Below, piece after piece: positions 53,856 to 61,326 of a DNA stretch of 64,000 bases. The DNA comes from PBB1 sp040400875 (lineage in GTDB: Bacteria > Pseudomonadota > Gammaproteobacteria > Burkholderiales > Burkholderiaceae_C). The translations under genes were made by a program, and so were the position numbers. Each line of letters begins with the position of its first letter. Position 1 is the stretch's first letter. The notes under the pieces are model-generated. The model did not search any database. It was not told where the DNA came from and worked only from the letters and a program-made list of their open reading frames with translations. Location: positions 42,678 through 106,677 of the forward strand of contig JBBAPK010000005.1 in assembly GCA_040400875.1 (NCBI GenBank), given 5' to 3'.

Positions 53856-54398
53856 ATGCCCCTTTTGTCCCGATTTGCCGGCGGCTTTTCCATCGTGATG
53901 GCGGCCGCGGCCTTGCTGGTCGCGCAGCCCGCGGTGGCCGAGCAGCCGGTGCAGCCCATCCACTACAGCGTGGAGCCGTCGCACATGGCGGCGCACGACG
54001 GCAACATCCACAAGGCTGTGGCCAAGAAGGCCAAGCCTAAAGCCAAGGCAGCCAAGTCCACCAAGGCCGTCAAGGCATCCAAGCCTGCTGCGACAGCGGC
54101 TGCCAAACCCACTACACACACGGCCAGCAAGCACTCAAGCGCCCACAGCCAGCACGCCACCCGCAAGGCCACAGCCGGCGCCAAGCGCGATGCGCACGGC
54201 AAACCGTCTCGCTCGACCCAGCAGAAGAACGTGTTCAAGAAATCGCACCCCTGCCCGTCGACCGGCAAGTCCACAGGATCGTGCCTTGGCTACGTGGTCG
54301 ACCACAAGGTCGCGCTCAAGCGTGGCGGTGCCGACGTGCCGCAAAACATGCAGTGGCAAACCAAGCAGGCCGCCAAGGCCAAGGACAAGGTGGAGTGA
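53856..54398 (+). CDS. Exported HNH-nuclease-like protein
   Basis: A 180-residue protein with a signal peptide (1-28, ending AVA). Residues about 50-110 are Lys/Ala/Thr/Ser-rich, probably flexible and positively charged. The C-terminal 70 residues resemble HNH endonucleases: FKKSHPCPSTGKSTGSCLGYVVDHKVAL, then GGADVPQNMQWQT and a final KAKDKVE. The DH and N are the core of the HNH metal site. It would act in the periplasm or outside, perhaps on DNA. The ATG at 53856 is chosen for the signal peptide. Confidence 0.75.
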   Translation: MPLLSRFAGGFSIVMAAAALLVAQPAVAEQPVQPIHYSVEPSHMAAHDGNIHKAVAKKAKPKAKAAKSTKAVKASKPAATAAAKPTTHTASKHSSAHSQHATRKATAGAKRDAHGKPSRSTQQKNVFKKSHPCPSTGKSTGSCLGYVVDHKVALKRGGADVPQNMQWQTKQAAKAKDKVE

Positions 54399-54474
54399 GT
54401 TTTATCGTGGTGTCGGCGACCTGAAAGCGCGATCACGAGGCGATTTGGCGGGGGGTTTTGCGAGAGCCCTGCGA

Positions 54475-54480
54475 TATGAT
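54475..54480 (+). promoter_or_regulatory. Candidate -10 box for tRNA-Ser
   Basis: TATGAT matches the -10 consensus at five of six positions and lies 42 bp before the tRNA 5' end. I see no good -35 at 16-18 bp, so this is tentative. Confidence 0.4.
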
Positions 54481-54522
54481 CTAAAGCTCCGGTTTTGACC
54501 AACCGGCAGCATCAAAAATGCT

Positions 54523-54610
54523 GGAGCGGTGGCAGAGTGGTCGAATGTACCTGACTCGAAATCAGGCGAATCGTAAGGTTCCGAGGGTTCGAATCCCTCC
54601 CGCTCCTCCA
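54523..54610 (+). tRNA. tRNA-Ser (anticodon CGA)
   Basis: An 88-nt class II tRNA with the 3' CCA encoded. The acceptor GGAGCGG pairs with CCGCTCC. The anticodon stem CCTGA/TCAGG encloses CTCGAAA, giving anticodon CGA for codon UCG. A long variable arm and the T-arm GAGGG-TTCGAAT-CCCTC follow. The discriminator base is T (U73), where bacterial serine tRNAs usually have G. Confidence 0.95.
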
Positions 54611-54619
54611 GGCAGACAG

Positions 54620-54653
54620 AGCCCTTCCCACACTGATGGCGAAGGGCTTTTTT
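54620..54653 (+). terminator. Rho-independent terminator of tRNA-Ser
   Basis: AGCCCTTC, a 13-nt loop, GAAGGGCT, running into six T residues (54648-54653). An 8-bp stem with a T-tract 9 nt after the tRNA is canonical. The T-tract touches the stop codon of the opposite-strand toxin gene. Confidence 0.88.
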
Positions 54654-55071
54654 AAGGCTGCCAAGGGTTGATCACCTTCGCACCGGCGGCCTTGAAAGGG
54701 CCTGTGTCTCGGGTGGCCACGGTCAACCCTTTGGCCGTGGCAATGGCGGCGATGTATCCATCTGCACTGGAAATGGCCAGCCCCGTCGCACGCGCTTTGG
54801 CCATCAACTCGGCATAGGACTGGGTGCAACCCAGGTCGAACGGCAGTACGCGACCGGCAAACAGCGGCAATACCCGCGTCTCCAGACTTTCCTGCAAGCC
54901 CGAGCGCCGCTTGCCGGCAGGCAGCAGCGCCATGCCGGCGCGCAGTTCGGCCACGGTGATGGCTGACAGAAACAGCGTTTCGATGGCCTGGGCGTCGATC
55001 CATTCGGTCACACGGGGATCGGGTGCCCGGCGCAAAGGCTCCGACACCACGTTGGTGTCCAGAAGGATCAT
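54652..55071 (-). CDS. PIN-domain toxin (VapC/FitB type)
   Basis: A 139-residue PIN ribonuclease toxin. The acidic metal residues are visible as D5 in MILLDTNVVSE, Glu in ITVAELRAG, Asp in ISSADGYIAAIA and a last Asp in ATRDTGPF. It probably cuts tRNA or other RNA when its antitoxin is lost. The ATG overlaps the antitoxin stop by 4 nt. EPLRRAPDPRV near the N-terminus fits the FitB subgroup. Confidence 0.92.
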   Translation of the reverse strand: MILLDTNVVSEPLRRAPDPRVTEWIDAQAIETLFLSAITVAELRAGMALLPAGKRRSGLQESLETRVLPLFAGRVLPFDLGCTQSYAELMAKARATGLAISSADGYIAAIATAKGLTVATRDTGPFKAAGAKVINPWQP

Positions 55072-55322
55072 TCGAAGCTGACCGGGCGGGCCGGTACCTT
55101 GTTGCGCACCTGGTCGAAGACGGCGAATTCTTCATCGCTCAGCTTGGCTCGCTTGCCCACTTCGGCCAACAGCGAGCCCAGCTTGACCCGTTCTTGCGGG
55201 TTGACCGCAGCCTCAAGGATTTCACGCACCTCGGCCTCCATGCTGTGGCCGTGCTCCACCGCTCGCGCGCGCAAGGCGCGGTGGACTTCATCGGTGATGT
55301 TGCGCACGGTCAGCATGGCCAT
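55068..55322 (-). CDS. FitA/VapB-type ribbon-helix-helix antitoxin
   Basis: An 84-residue antitoxin: MLTVRNITDEVHRALRARAVEHGHSMEAEVREILEAAV is the FitA-type DNA-binding half (read in parts), and the C-terminal acidic segment LSDEEFAVFDQVRNK binds the toxin. I choose the ATG at 55322, about 7 nt after AAAGGAA. ATGs at 55328 and 55316 are alternatives. An 8-bp inverted repeat lies 24-52 nt upstream. Confidence 0.88.
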   Translation of the reverse strand: MAMLTVRNITDEVHRALRARAVEHGHSMEAEVREILEAAVNPQERVKLGSLLAEVGKRAKLSDEEFAVFDQVRNKVPARPVSFE

Positions 55323-55345
55323 CGTCATTTCCTTTGATCGGCAAA

Positions 55346-55374
55346 TTGCATGCAGTTTAATCATTCGCATGCAA
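55346..55374 (-). promoter_or_regulatory. Operator-like inverted repeat of the FitAB-type module
   Basis: TTGCATGC, a 13-nt spacer, GCATGCAA: perfect 8-bp arms, each containing the self-complementary GCATGC. The arm centres are 21 bp apart, two helical turns, which suits a dimer of ribbon-helix-helix dimers. It lies directly upstream of the antitoxin ribosome site. Binding by the antitoxin is inferred from the known autoregulation of such modules. Confidence 0.65.
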
Positions 55375-55496
55375 ACCCGCCACCACAAATCCCGCTGCAG
55401 CACCGGCAGCAACTCCCCTAAGTCACTGATCGGCATCTGGCTCAAAATGCCCCGAGCCCCAAGTTTCGAATTCATCAAGAGTAAGAGGAGTCAGGC

Positions 55497-55679
55497 ATGA
55501 GCGAAGACCCACGCTGCTGTGGCAGCGGTACCTGCATCATCGACGCCGAAGGCCGCTGCTGGTGCGGCCAGCAGTGGGATGGCCAGAAGATGTGCCACGC
55601 GCCGCTGTCGCCGGCTGGCGCGCCCGCCGCTGCGGCTGTAGCCGACCAGCCGCGCCCGCCAACGGCAACCGAGCCGTGA
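55497..55679 (+). CDS. Small cysteine-rich protein
   Basis: A 60-residue protein with five cysteines in the first 25 residues (DPRCCGSGTCIIDAEGRCWCG) and a sixth in QKMCHAP, followed by a Pro/Ala-rich tail. The spacing could hold a metal or an iron-sulfur cluster. No signal peptide. Function unknown. It is 64 bp before the photolyase gene on the same strand, and a similar small Cys-rich protein beside photolyase is something I recall from related bacteria, though I cannot verify it here. Confidence 0.6.
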   Translation: MSEDPRCCGSGTCIIDAEGRCWCGQQWDGQKMCHAPLSPAGAPAAAAVADQPRPPTATEP

Positions 55680-55743
55680 TCTGCAAAGACCCGTCCCGCC
55701 CACCGCTCTCCAATCCGATGCCCTGCCGCACGCAGGATGCGCC

Positions 55744-57219
55744 ATGACGTCTCCGGCGGCGCTGGTCTGGTTCAAGCGCGACCTGCGCGTTCGTGACCAT
55801 GCCCCGCTTGCCGAGGCGATGCGCTTTGAAAACGCGCTGGGTCTGGTGGTCATTGAGCCGCAATGGCTGGCCAGCCCTGAATGCGATCCGCGTCACGTCG
55901 CCTTCTTGCTGGACTGTGTGGCGCAACTCAAGGTCGATCTGGCGCAGCGCGGGCTGCCGCTGCTGGTTCGGTGTGGCGCCATGCCGCAGGTGCTGCAGGA
56001 TCTGCGCCGCGAGTTTGCGTTCACGCATCTGCTGAGCCACGAGGAAACGGGCTCTGGATGGAGCTTTACGCGCGACTTGGCGGTGGCCGAGTGGTGCCGC
56101 GCTCAGGGTGTTGAATGGGTCGAGTCGCAGCAAACGGGCGTGGTGCGGCGCCTGCGTTCGCGCACCGGTTGGGCCGGCCGATGGGCGGGCCGCATGAATG
56201 CACCTGAGGCACCCGGGGCAATCGGCTTCAGGTCGGTGACGGGTGTGCAGTCTGCGGCCGTGCCCACGCTGCGTGAATTAGGTCTTGCTGAGCCTTGCGC
56301 GCCCTTGCCACTGGGCGGCGAGCGTGCCGCGTGGGATGTGCTGGACAGCTTTCTTGGCGGCCGTGGCCGCGGCTACCGCCGCGCGATGTCCAGCCCACTC
56401 ACCGCTGCCGAGGGCTGCAGCCGCCTGAGCGCGCACCTGGCCTTCGGCACGATCTCGATGCGCTGCGTGCATCAGACCACCGAGGCGCGCATTGCCAGCA
56501 CGTCCGATCGTGAGCTGGCTTACGCCTTGCGCGGCTTCGCCAGCCGGTTGCGCTGGCACTGTCACTTCATGCAAAAGCTCGAAGACGAACCCGCCATCGA
56601 GTGGCGCAACGTGGCGCGAACAGTCGACGGGCTGCGAGCGGGCGACGGCGTGCACGAGGGTCCGATCGACCAAGAGCGACTGCAGGCCTGGTGCGAAGGC
56701 CGCACCGGCTACCCGATGGTCGATGCCTGCATGCGGCAACTGCGCGCGACCGGCTGGTTGAACTTCCGCATGCGTGCGATGCTGGTCAGCTTTGCGGCCT
56801 ATCACCTGTGGCTGCACTGGCGCGAGCCGGGGCTGTTTCTGGCGCGCCAGTTTCTCGATTTCGAGCCCGGCATTCACTGGAGCCAGATGCAGATGCAGTC
56901 GGGCACCACCGGCATCAACACGCTGCGCATTTATTCGCCGGCCAAGCAGGCGCTCGACCACGACGCCGAAGGGCGCTACATCCGGCAGTGGGTGCCTGAA
57001 ATCGGCACCGCGGCCTATCCGCCACCCATCGTCAACGAGCGCGAGGCCGTGGCTGCAGCCAAGGACCGGCTTTACGGTCTGCGCAAGTCAGGCCAGGCGC
57101 ACGCAGAGGCCAAAGCCATCCAGAACAAGCATGGCTCACGCAAGAGTGGCCTGCCGCCCACCACGAAGCCGAAGCGCCGCACCCCGGCCGCCCCAGATGG
57201 CCAGGGCCAGTTGTTCTAG
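55744..57219 (+). CDS. Deoxyribodipyrimidine photolyase/cryptochrome family protein
   Basis: A 491-residue flavoprotein. The N-terminal antenna domain begins ALVWFKRDLRVRDHAPL. The FAD domain has GRTGYPMVDACMRQL, NFRMRAMLVSFAAYHL and HWSQMQMQSGTTGINTLRIYSP, with the Trp residues of the electron chain. It repairs cyclobutane dimers with light, or acts as a cryptochrome. The C-terminal 40 residues are basic and Pro-rich. I would not separate photolyase from cryptochrome by eye. Confidence 0.85.
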   Translation: MTSPAALVWFKRDLRVRDHAPLAEAMRFENALGLVVIEPQWLASPECDPRHVAFLLDCVAQLKVDLAQRGLPLLVRCGAMPQVLQDLRREFAFTHLLSHEETGSGWSFTRDLAVAEWCRAQGVEWVESQQTGVVRRLRSRTGWAGRWAGRMNAPEAPGAIGFRSVTGVQSAAVPTLRELGLAEPCAPLPLGGERAAWDVLDSFLGGRGRGYRRAMSSPLTAAEGCSRLSAHLAFGTISMRCVHQTTEARIASTSDRELAYALRGFASRLRWHCHFMQKLEDEPAIEWRNVARTVDGLRAGDGVHEGPIDQERLQAWCEGRTGYPMVDACMRQLRATGWLNFRMRAMLVSFAAYHLWLHWREPGLFLARQFLDFEPGIHWSQMQMQSGTTGINTLRIYSPAKQALDHDAEGRYIRQWVPEIGTAAYPPPIVNEREAVAAAKDRLYGLRKSGQAHAEAKAIQNKHGSRKSGLPPTTKPKRRTPAAPDGQGQLF

Positions 57220-57802
57220 GTGGGCGTCGGGGGTTGGACTTTCTAAGCCCGCTCGTCGTGCTTCTTTGAAGCAAACGGGTAGGCGCCGCCAGATTTGCCT
57301 TTGGGCGGGATCTTGAGCGACAGGACCACCCTCACCCTGGCCCTCTCCCACGGGGAGAGGGGACATGAAGCTGGCTCTCCCTGTGGGGATTTGAACAGCC
57401 ATCTCCCGCCAACGGGCGACGGTGTCTTGACTCCCTCTCCCTCTTCCGCGCGCGGGAGAGCTTGCGTTACCCCCTCTCCCGCTCGCGGGAGAGGGCAGGG
57501 GTCAGGGTGGCGCAGCCGCTGGTGCTGGTGGCCGGAGAGGCAACTTGCATTGGCTCCCTCTCCCTCTCCCGTCCGCGGGAGAGGGCAGGGGTGAGGGTGG
57601 CGCAGCCGCTGGTGCTGGTGGCCGGCGATGCAACTTGCATTGACTCCCTCTCCCGCTCGCGGGAGAGGGCAGGGGTGAGGGCAGCGGCGAGGCAGCGGAC
57701 TGTTTTCAGCCGACGTGCCGAAGTTGAGCGCGAATGGGCTGAAAATCCGCAGGTCTACAGGGGCCGCGCCGAGTTGGGGTCGCTCACCACTCGACGTTCT
57801 GG
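57220..57802. repeat. Intergenic array of palindromic CCCTCTCCC/GGGAGAGGG repeats
   Basis: No gene seen. The 583-bp tract carries at least five palindromes of the type CCCTCTCCC-n-GGGAGAGGG. Two are irregular (about 57333-57362 and 57433-57460). Three more (about 57472-57495, 57556-57595, 57646-57669) belong to direct repeats of some 85-90 bp. The first two full units also share the stretch with GCGCAGCCGCTGGTGCTGG and CAACTTGCATTG. The tract resembles REP/BIME-type intergenic elements common in proteobacteria. No transposase is nearby. Confidence 0.8.
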
Positions 57803-59098
57803 ATGGATCACTCCATGCTGATTTCGCACCCGCTTCGCACCGAGCTGCACGACGAGCTCCACACACGACCGAGACCGGCGATCACGGTGCCCCATGTGAT
57901 CGCGCACGCCTCGGTCATTCACCCGAGTCAGTTCTCGTCTTACCCGAAGGTGCTGCTTGATTGGTGTGCAAGCCACGGCATCGAACCCCCGGCGCCAGGG
58001 CAGTTCCACTTCACGGCGGCGGTGGGCACGACGCGCCTGCGTTGGGAGTTGCACGGCGAGTTTCATGACTACACCTTCTACGACACCGAGTGCGCCGCGA
58101 AAGAGCCTTTTGCACCCAACAACGCGGACCGCTGTCTTGAACAACTGCTGAAACTTGAAGAGGGACAATTGATCGCCGCCTTGCGGCTGACGGTGCTGGC
58201 TGCCGATGGGTGCGAAGACGGCAACACACTGGCCGCTTGCGTGTTCGATGGTGACGAGTTGGTTGCAGCCAGCGTGTGCGACAGGTGCGTCGACATGTAT
58301 TCGGACTTTCGTCTGGATCAAGCCGGGTTCGGCCGCTTCTTGCTGATCGAACGTGAATCACGCCCGCGTCAGTTGGGCAGGGTGGTTCAGTCCATCATCG
58401 ACATGGAGGTCTACCGGATGATGGCCATGTTGGCCTACCCGGAGGCGCGTGAGCTCGCCAGCTCGCTGCGAGCGATCGAACCCCGGCTTTCGGGCTTGGT
58501 GACTCGGCTCGATTTGGCCGAGGCCAGCGAAGAGCCCGAGATCCTGCAGGACTTGACCCGCTTGTCGGCCGAAATTGAGCAGTTGTCCACCTACAGCGCC
58601 TACAGGCTGGATGCCGCCAACGCCTACCGAGGCCTGGTGCGGCAAAGCCTGGACGACCTTCGCGAGGTGCGGCTGGGATGGCAACAAACGCCGAGCGAAT
58701 TTCTCAAGCGCCGATTCGACCCGGCGATGAATTTCTGCGAGGCCGTCAATGTGCGTCTTGAGTCGGTGTCGGCGCGCGTGAGCCGTGCCAGCGGCCTGCT
58801 GAGCACACGGGTCGAGATCGACCGCGAGCGTCAGAACCAGGAATTGCTGGGTGCGATCAACGAGCGAGCCGCCGCCCAATTGCACCTGCAGCAAACCGTC
58901 GAAGGCCTGTCGGTGGCGGCCATTGCGTACTACGCCACCGGGCTGTGCGCGTATCTATTCAAGGCAGCCGACGAGGCAGGTCTGCCTGTCCGCTACGAGC
59001 TGGCCACCGGCGCGGCCGTGGTGCCTGTGGTGCTGCTCGTATGGTGGTTTTTGCGCCGCGCGCGAGGCCGCGTCGGCCGTGCCGACAAGCCCCGCTAG
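57803..59098 (+). CDS. DUF3422-family membrane protein
   Basis: A 431-residue protein beginning ISHPLRTELHDELHTRPRP, the DUF3422 signature. The middle is soluble. About residues 225-380 are strongly helical with coiled-coil character, and two hydrophobic helices lie at the C-terminus (about 365-385 and 400-420), followed by Arg/Lys. Probably a C-terminally anchored inner-membrane protein facing the cytoplasm. The function is unknown. An in-frame ATG four codons downstream is also possible. Confidence 0.82.
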   Translation: MDHSMLISHPLRTELHDELHTRPRPAITVPHVIAHASVIHPSQFSSYPKVLLDWCASHGIEPPAPGQFHFTAAVGTTRLRWELHGEFHDYTFYDTECAAKEPFAPNNADRCLEQLLKLEEGQLIAALRLTVLAADGCEDGNTLAACVFDGDELVAASVCDRCVDMYSDFRLDQAGFGRFLLIERESRPRQLGRVVQSIIDMEVYRMMAMLAYPEARELASSLRAIEPRLSGLVTRLDLAEASEEPEILQDLTRLSAEIEQLSTYSAYRLDAANAYRGLVRQSLDDLREVRLGWQQTPSEFLKRRFDPAMNFCEAVNVRLESVSARVSRASGLLSTRVEIDRERQNQELLGAINERAAAQLHLQQTVEGLSVAAIAYYATGLCAYLFKAADEAGLPVRYELATGAAVVPVVLLVWWFLRRARGRVGRADKPR

Positions 59099-59130
59099 CA
59101 GCCTGCCCGCCAGCACCGCCTCGCCGCGGG

Positions 59131-60273
59131 TCAGTGCATGATGGCCAGGACCTCGCGCACTGCCCCCTTGAACACGAAGAGCGTGAGCGCGCCGTTTTTC
59201 AGGTCGCCCTTGCTGTCGAAGGAAATGTCGCCGCTCACTCCGGGGTAGCTGTCTGTGGCGGCCAGCACCGGCAGGTACTTGGCCGGATCGGATGAGCCAG
59301 CCTTGGCCATGGCCGCGGCCATCAACTTGACCGCGTCGTAGGCATTCGGCGCGTAGGCCATCACCTCGGCGCCCATTTTTTTCTTGAAGGCCGCGCGGAA
59401 GTCGTCGTTGCGCTTTTTCTGCGCGCCTTCGACACCCCCGCCCAGCGTGCAAAACACCTGAATCTGAGCGATCGCGCCGCCTGCGAGTGCGGGCAGGTCG
59501 TTGGTGCACACCCCGTCGCCACCCATGAACTTCGTCTTGATGCCCAGTTGCACCATCTGCCTGAGCATCGGCCCGGCCTGGGCTGAGCCGCCGGCAAAGA
59601 AGAGGATGTCGGGCTTGGTGGCCTTGATGGCGGTGAGGATGGCGGTGAAGTCGGTGGCCTTGTCCGAGGTGTACTGGCGCGTGACCACCTTGGCGCCGGC
59701 GACGACGGCGTCGCTGTCGAACTCCTGTGCCAGACCCTGGCCATAAGCCGTTCGGTCGTCCACGATGGCGATGGTCCGTGCTTGCAGCGTGTTGACCGCG
59801 TAGCGGGCCAGCACCGAGCCCATTTGCAGGTCGTTGGCCAACAGCCGGAAGGTGGTCTTGTAGCCCAGCCGCGTGTACTTCGGGTCGGTGGCCGACGGGG
59901 AAATCTGCGCGATGCCGGCATCGCTGTAGATGCGCGCTGCGGGAATCGAGGTGCCCGAGTTCAAATGCCCCACCACGCCGTTGACGCCCGAGTCAACCAG
60001 CTTTTGCGCCACCGCGGTGGCCTGTCTCGGGTCGCCGGCATCGTCTTCGGCCAGCAGTTCGAAGCGGGCCTTCTTGCCGCCGATCAGCAGCCCCTGCGCA
60101 TTGAGTTCGTCGATGGCCATGCGCGCGCCCATTTCGTTGTCGCGACCCATGTAGGTCCAGTTGCCGCTGGTCGCGGCCACATGGCCGATGCGCACGCTCA
60201 GTTCCTGCGCGCCAGCCGATGAGGCGATGAAGGCCAGGGCGCCCAGCGCTGCCATCTTCCATGGGGTCTGCAT
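59131..60273 (-). CDS. Branched-chain amino acid-type ABC transporter binding protein
   Basis: A 380-residue periplasmic binding protein of the LivJ/LivK type with signal peptide (1-22, ending AGA). VRIGHVAATSGNWTYMGRDNEMGARMAIDEL, GHLNSGTSIPAARIYSD and ILFFAGGSAQAGPMLRQMVQLG are the family's motifs (given in parts). The ligand is unknown. AAGGAG lies before the ATG. No permease or ATPase genes lie in the window, so it is an orphan here. 53 bp after the Ntn-hydrolase-like gene on the same strand. Confidence 0.9.
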   Translation of the reverse strand: MQTPWKMAALGALAFIASSAGAQELSVRIGHVAATSGNWTYMGRDNEMGARMAIDELNAQGLLIGGKKARFELLAEDDAGDPRQATAVAQKLVDSGVNGVVGHLNSGTSIPAARIYSDAGIAQISPSATDPKYTRLGYKTTFRLLANDLQMGSVLARYAVNTLQARTIAIVDDRTAYGQGLAQEFDSDAVVAGAKVVTRQYTSDKATDFTAILTAIKATKPDILFFAGGSAQAGPMLRQMVQLGIKTKFMGGDGVCTNDLPALAGGAIAQIQVFCTLGGGVEGAQKKRNDDFRAAFKKKMGAEVMAYAPNAYDAVKLMAAAMAKAGSSDPAKYLPVLAATDSYPGVSGDISFDSKGDLKNGALTLFVFKGAVREVLAIMH

Positions 60274-60326
60274 TGAAAAACTCCTTGAATTGGGGGGGGT
60301 TCTGTCGTCGGCGAGTCTGCCAGCGC

Positions 60327-61307
60327 TCAGTCCTCGCGCACGCTCAGTTGCAGCGGCATGGCACCGTGGGCGCGATCGCGCGGTGGCTGCAGCAGCAGCG
60401 CCATCAGCTCGGGGCTGAAGGACAGATCCATCTTGCCGTGGTTCACGCCGGCCACGCGAACCAGGCGGCTTTGCCTGGCCACTTCGCTGCGAATGACCAG
60501 TGTGACGACCCGCTCGCTCGCCCTGACGAACACCCAGCAGCCGAATCGGTGGGCGTCGCGTTCGATCCTGCAACTGCGGCGCCAATCTTCGGCGCGCAAC
60601 TGCTCGGCCGGCGTGGTGGCCGCAGGGACAAGCACGCTCGCCTCGGGGCTGAGCGAGCAGTGCGCCGCGATGGCGCCGTCGCGTGCTTGCGCCGAGGCGT
60701 GGGCGCACGACGCGAAGTCCTGGTCGTAGACGACCACGTGGGTGTCGTCCTGCCAGATGACTGCGCCGCCTTCGGTGCGCAAGCCGAAGACCAGTTCATG
60801 CGCGCCCAGGCCCTTGGCCAGCTCGTTGATGCCCTGTGCCTGCACGATGGCCATGACGATGGGCAGCAGCCGCTGCGGCGCCAGGTCGGCGGCCAGCAGG
60901 CCTTCGCGCAGCTCGGGCGTGAGCGCGGCGTGATGCGGCGTGTGGCTGCCGAGCTGGTGGTGGTCCGATGCGTTGGCATCCAGGCCATCTTCGGTGGTCC
61001 AGCGCAGCAACTCGGCGTCGCCGTGCATGCTCGACGACGCCAGCAGCAGCGCCACCGGCCGTTCGGTATCGAAGGGGCCGACTCGGTTCGTCAACATATC
61101 AAGCAGCTCTGTGACGCTGCCCGCCTGCGCGCAGTGATCGCGCAGGAAGGTGATGATTTGCGCGGCCGTTTCGGCATCGCCTGAACAGGCCATAGCCACG
61201 CCGGCAGCGATCTCCACCAGCTTCAAGGGCGACGCTGCCCCGTGTGACCCGGCGTCCGACAGCAGCAAGACCGAGCTCTTGTATTTCCAGCCGGCGCAAT
61301 AGGTCAA
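60327..61307 (-). CDS. Proteasome-like (Ntn-hydrolase) protein, uncharacterised
   Basis: A 326-residue protein. The N-terminus MTYCAGWKYKSSVLLLSDAG resembles the first two strands of HslV/Anbu/proteasome beta subunits. With Thr2 as Thr1 after Met removal, the Asp in LLSDAG falls at position 17, the catalytic Asp position, and a Lys follows at about 28 in PLKLVEIAAG (position 33 in proteasomes). The next segment, MACSGDAETAAQIITFLRDH, matches the first helix region. The C-terminal 130 residues are unfamiliar. The start must be TTG, because an in-frame TGA lies at 61320-61322 with no ATG between. It is 19 bp after the amidase gene, so probably co-transcribed. Fold and activity are inference. 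Confidence 0.5.
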   Translation of the reverse strand: MTYCAGWKYKSSVLLLSDAGSHGAASPLKLVEIAAGVAMACSGDAETAAQIITFLRDHCAQAGSVTELLDMLTNRVGPFDTERPVALLLASSSMHGDAELLRWTTEDGLDANASDHHQLGSHTPHHAALTPELREGLLAADLAPQRLLPIVMAIVQAQGINELAKGLGAHELVFGLRTEGGAVIWQDDTHVVVYDQDFASCAHASAQARDGAIAAHCSLSPEASVLVPAATTPAEQLRAEDWRRSCRIERDAHRFGCWVFVRASERVVTLVIRSEVARQSRLVRVAGVNHGKMDLSFSPELMALLLQPPRDRAHGAMPLQLSVRED

Positions 61308-61326
61308 GGTGCAGGTCTTTCAGTCA

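Noticed and set aside
44333..55322. Prophage or integrative element
   Set aside because: No integrase, transposase, phage structural or conjugation gene and no flanking direct repeats were recognised.
57433..57684. Possible CRISPR array
   Set aside because: The repeats are palindromes of REP type with similar, not unique, intervening sequence, and no cas genes are present.
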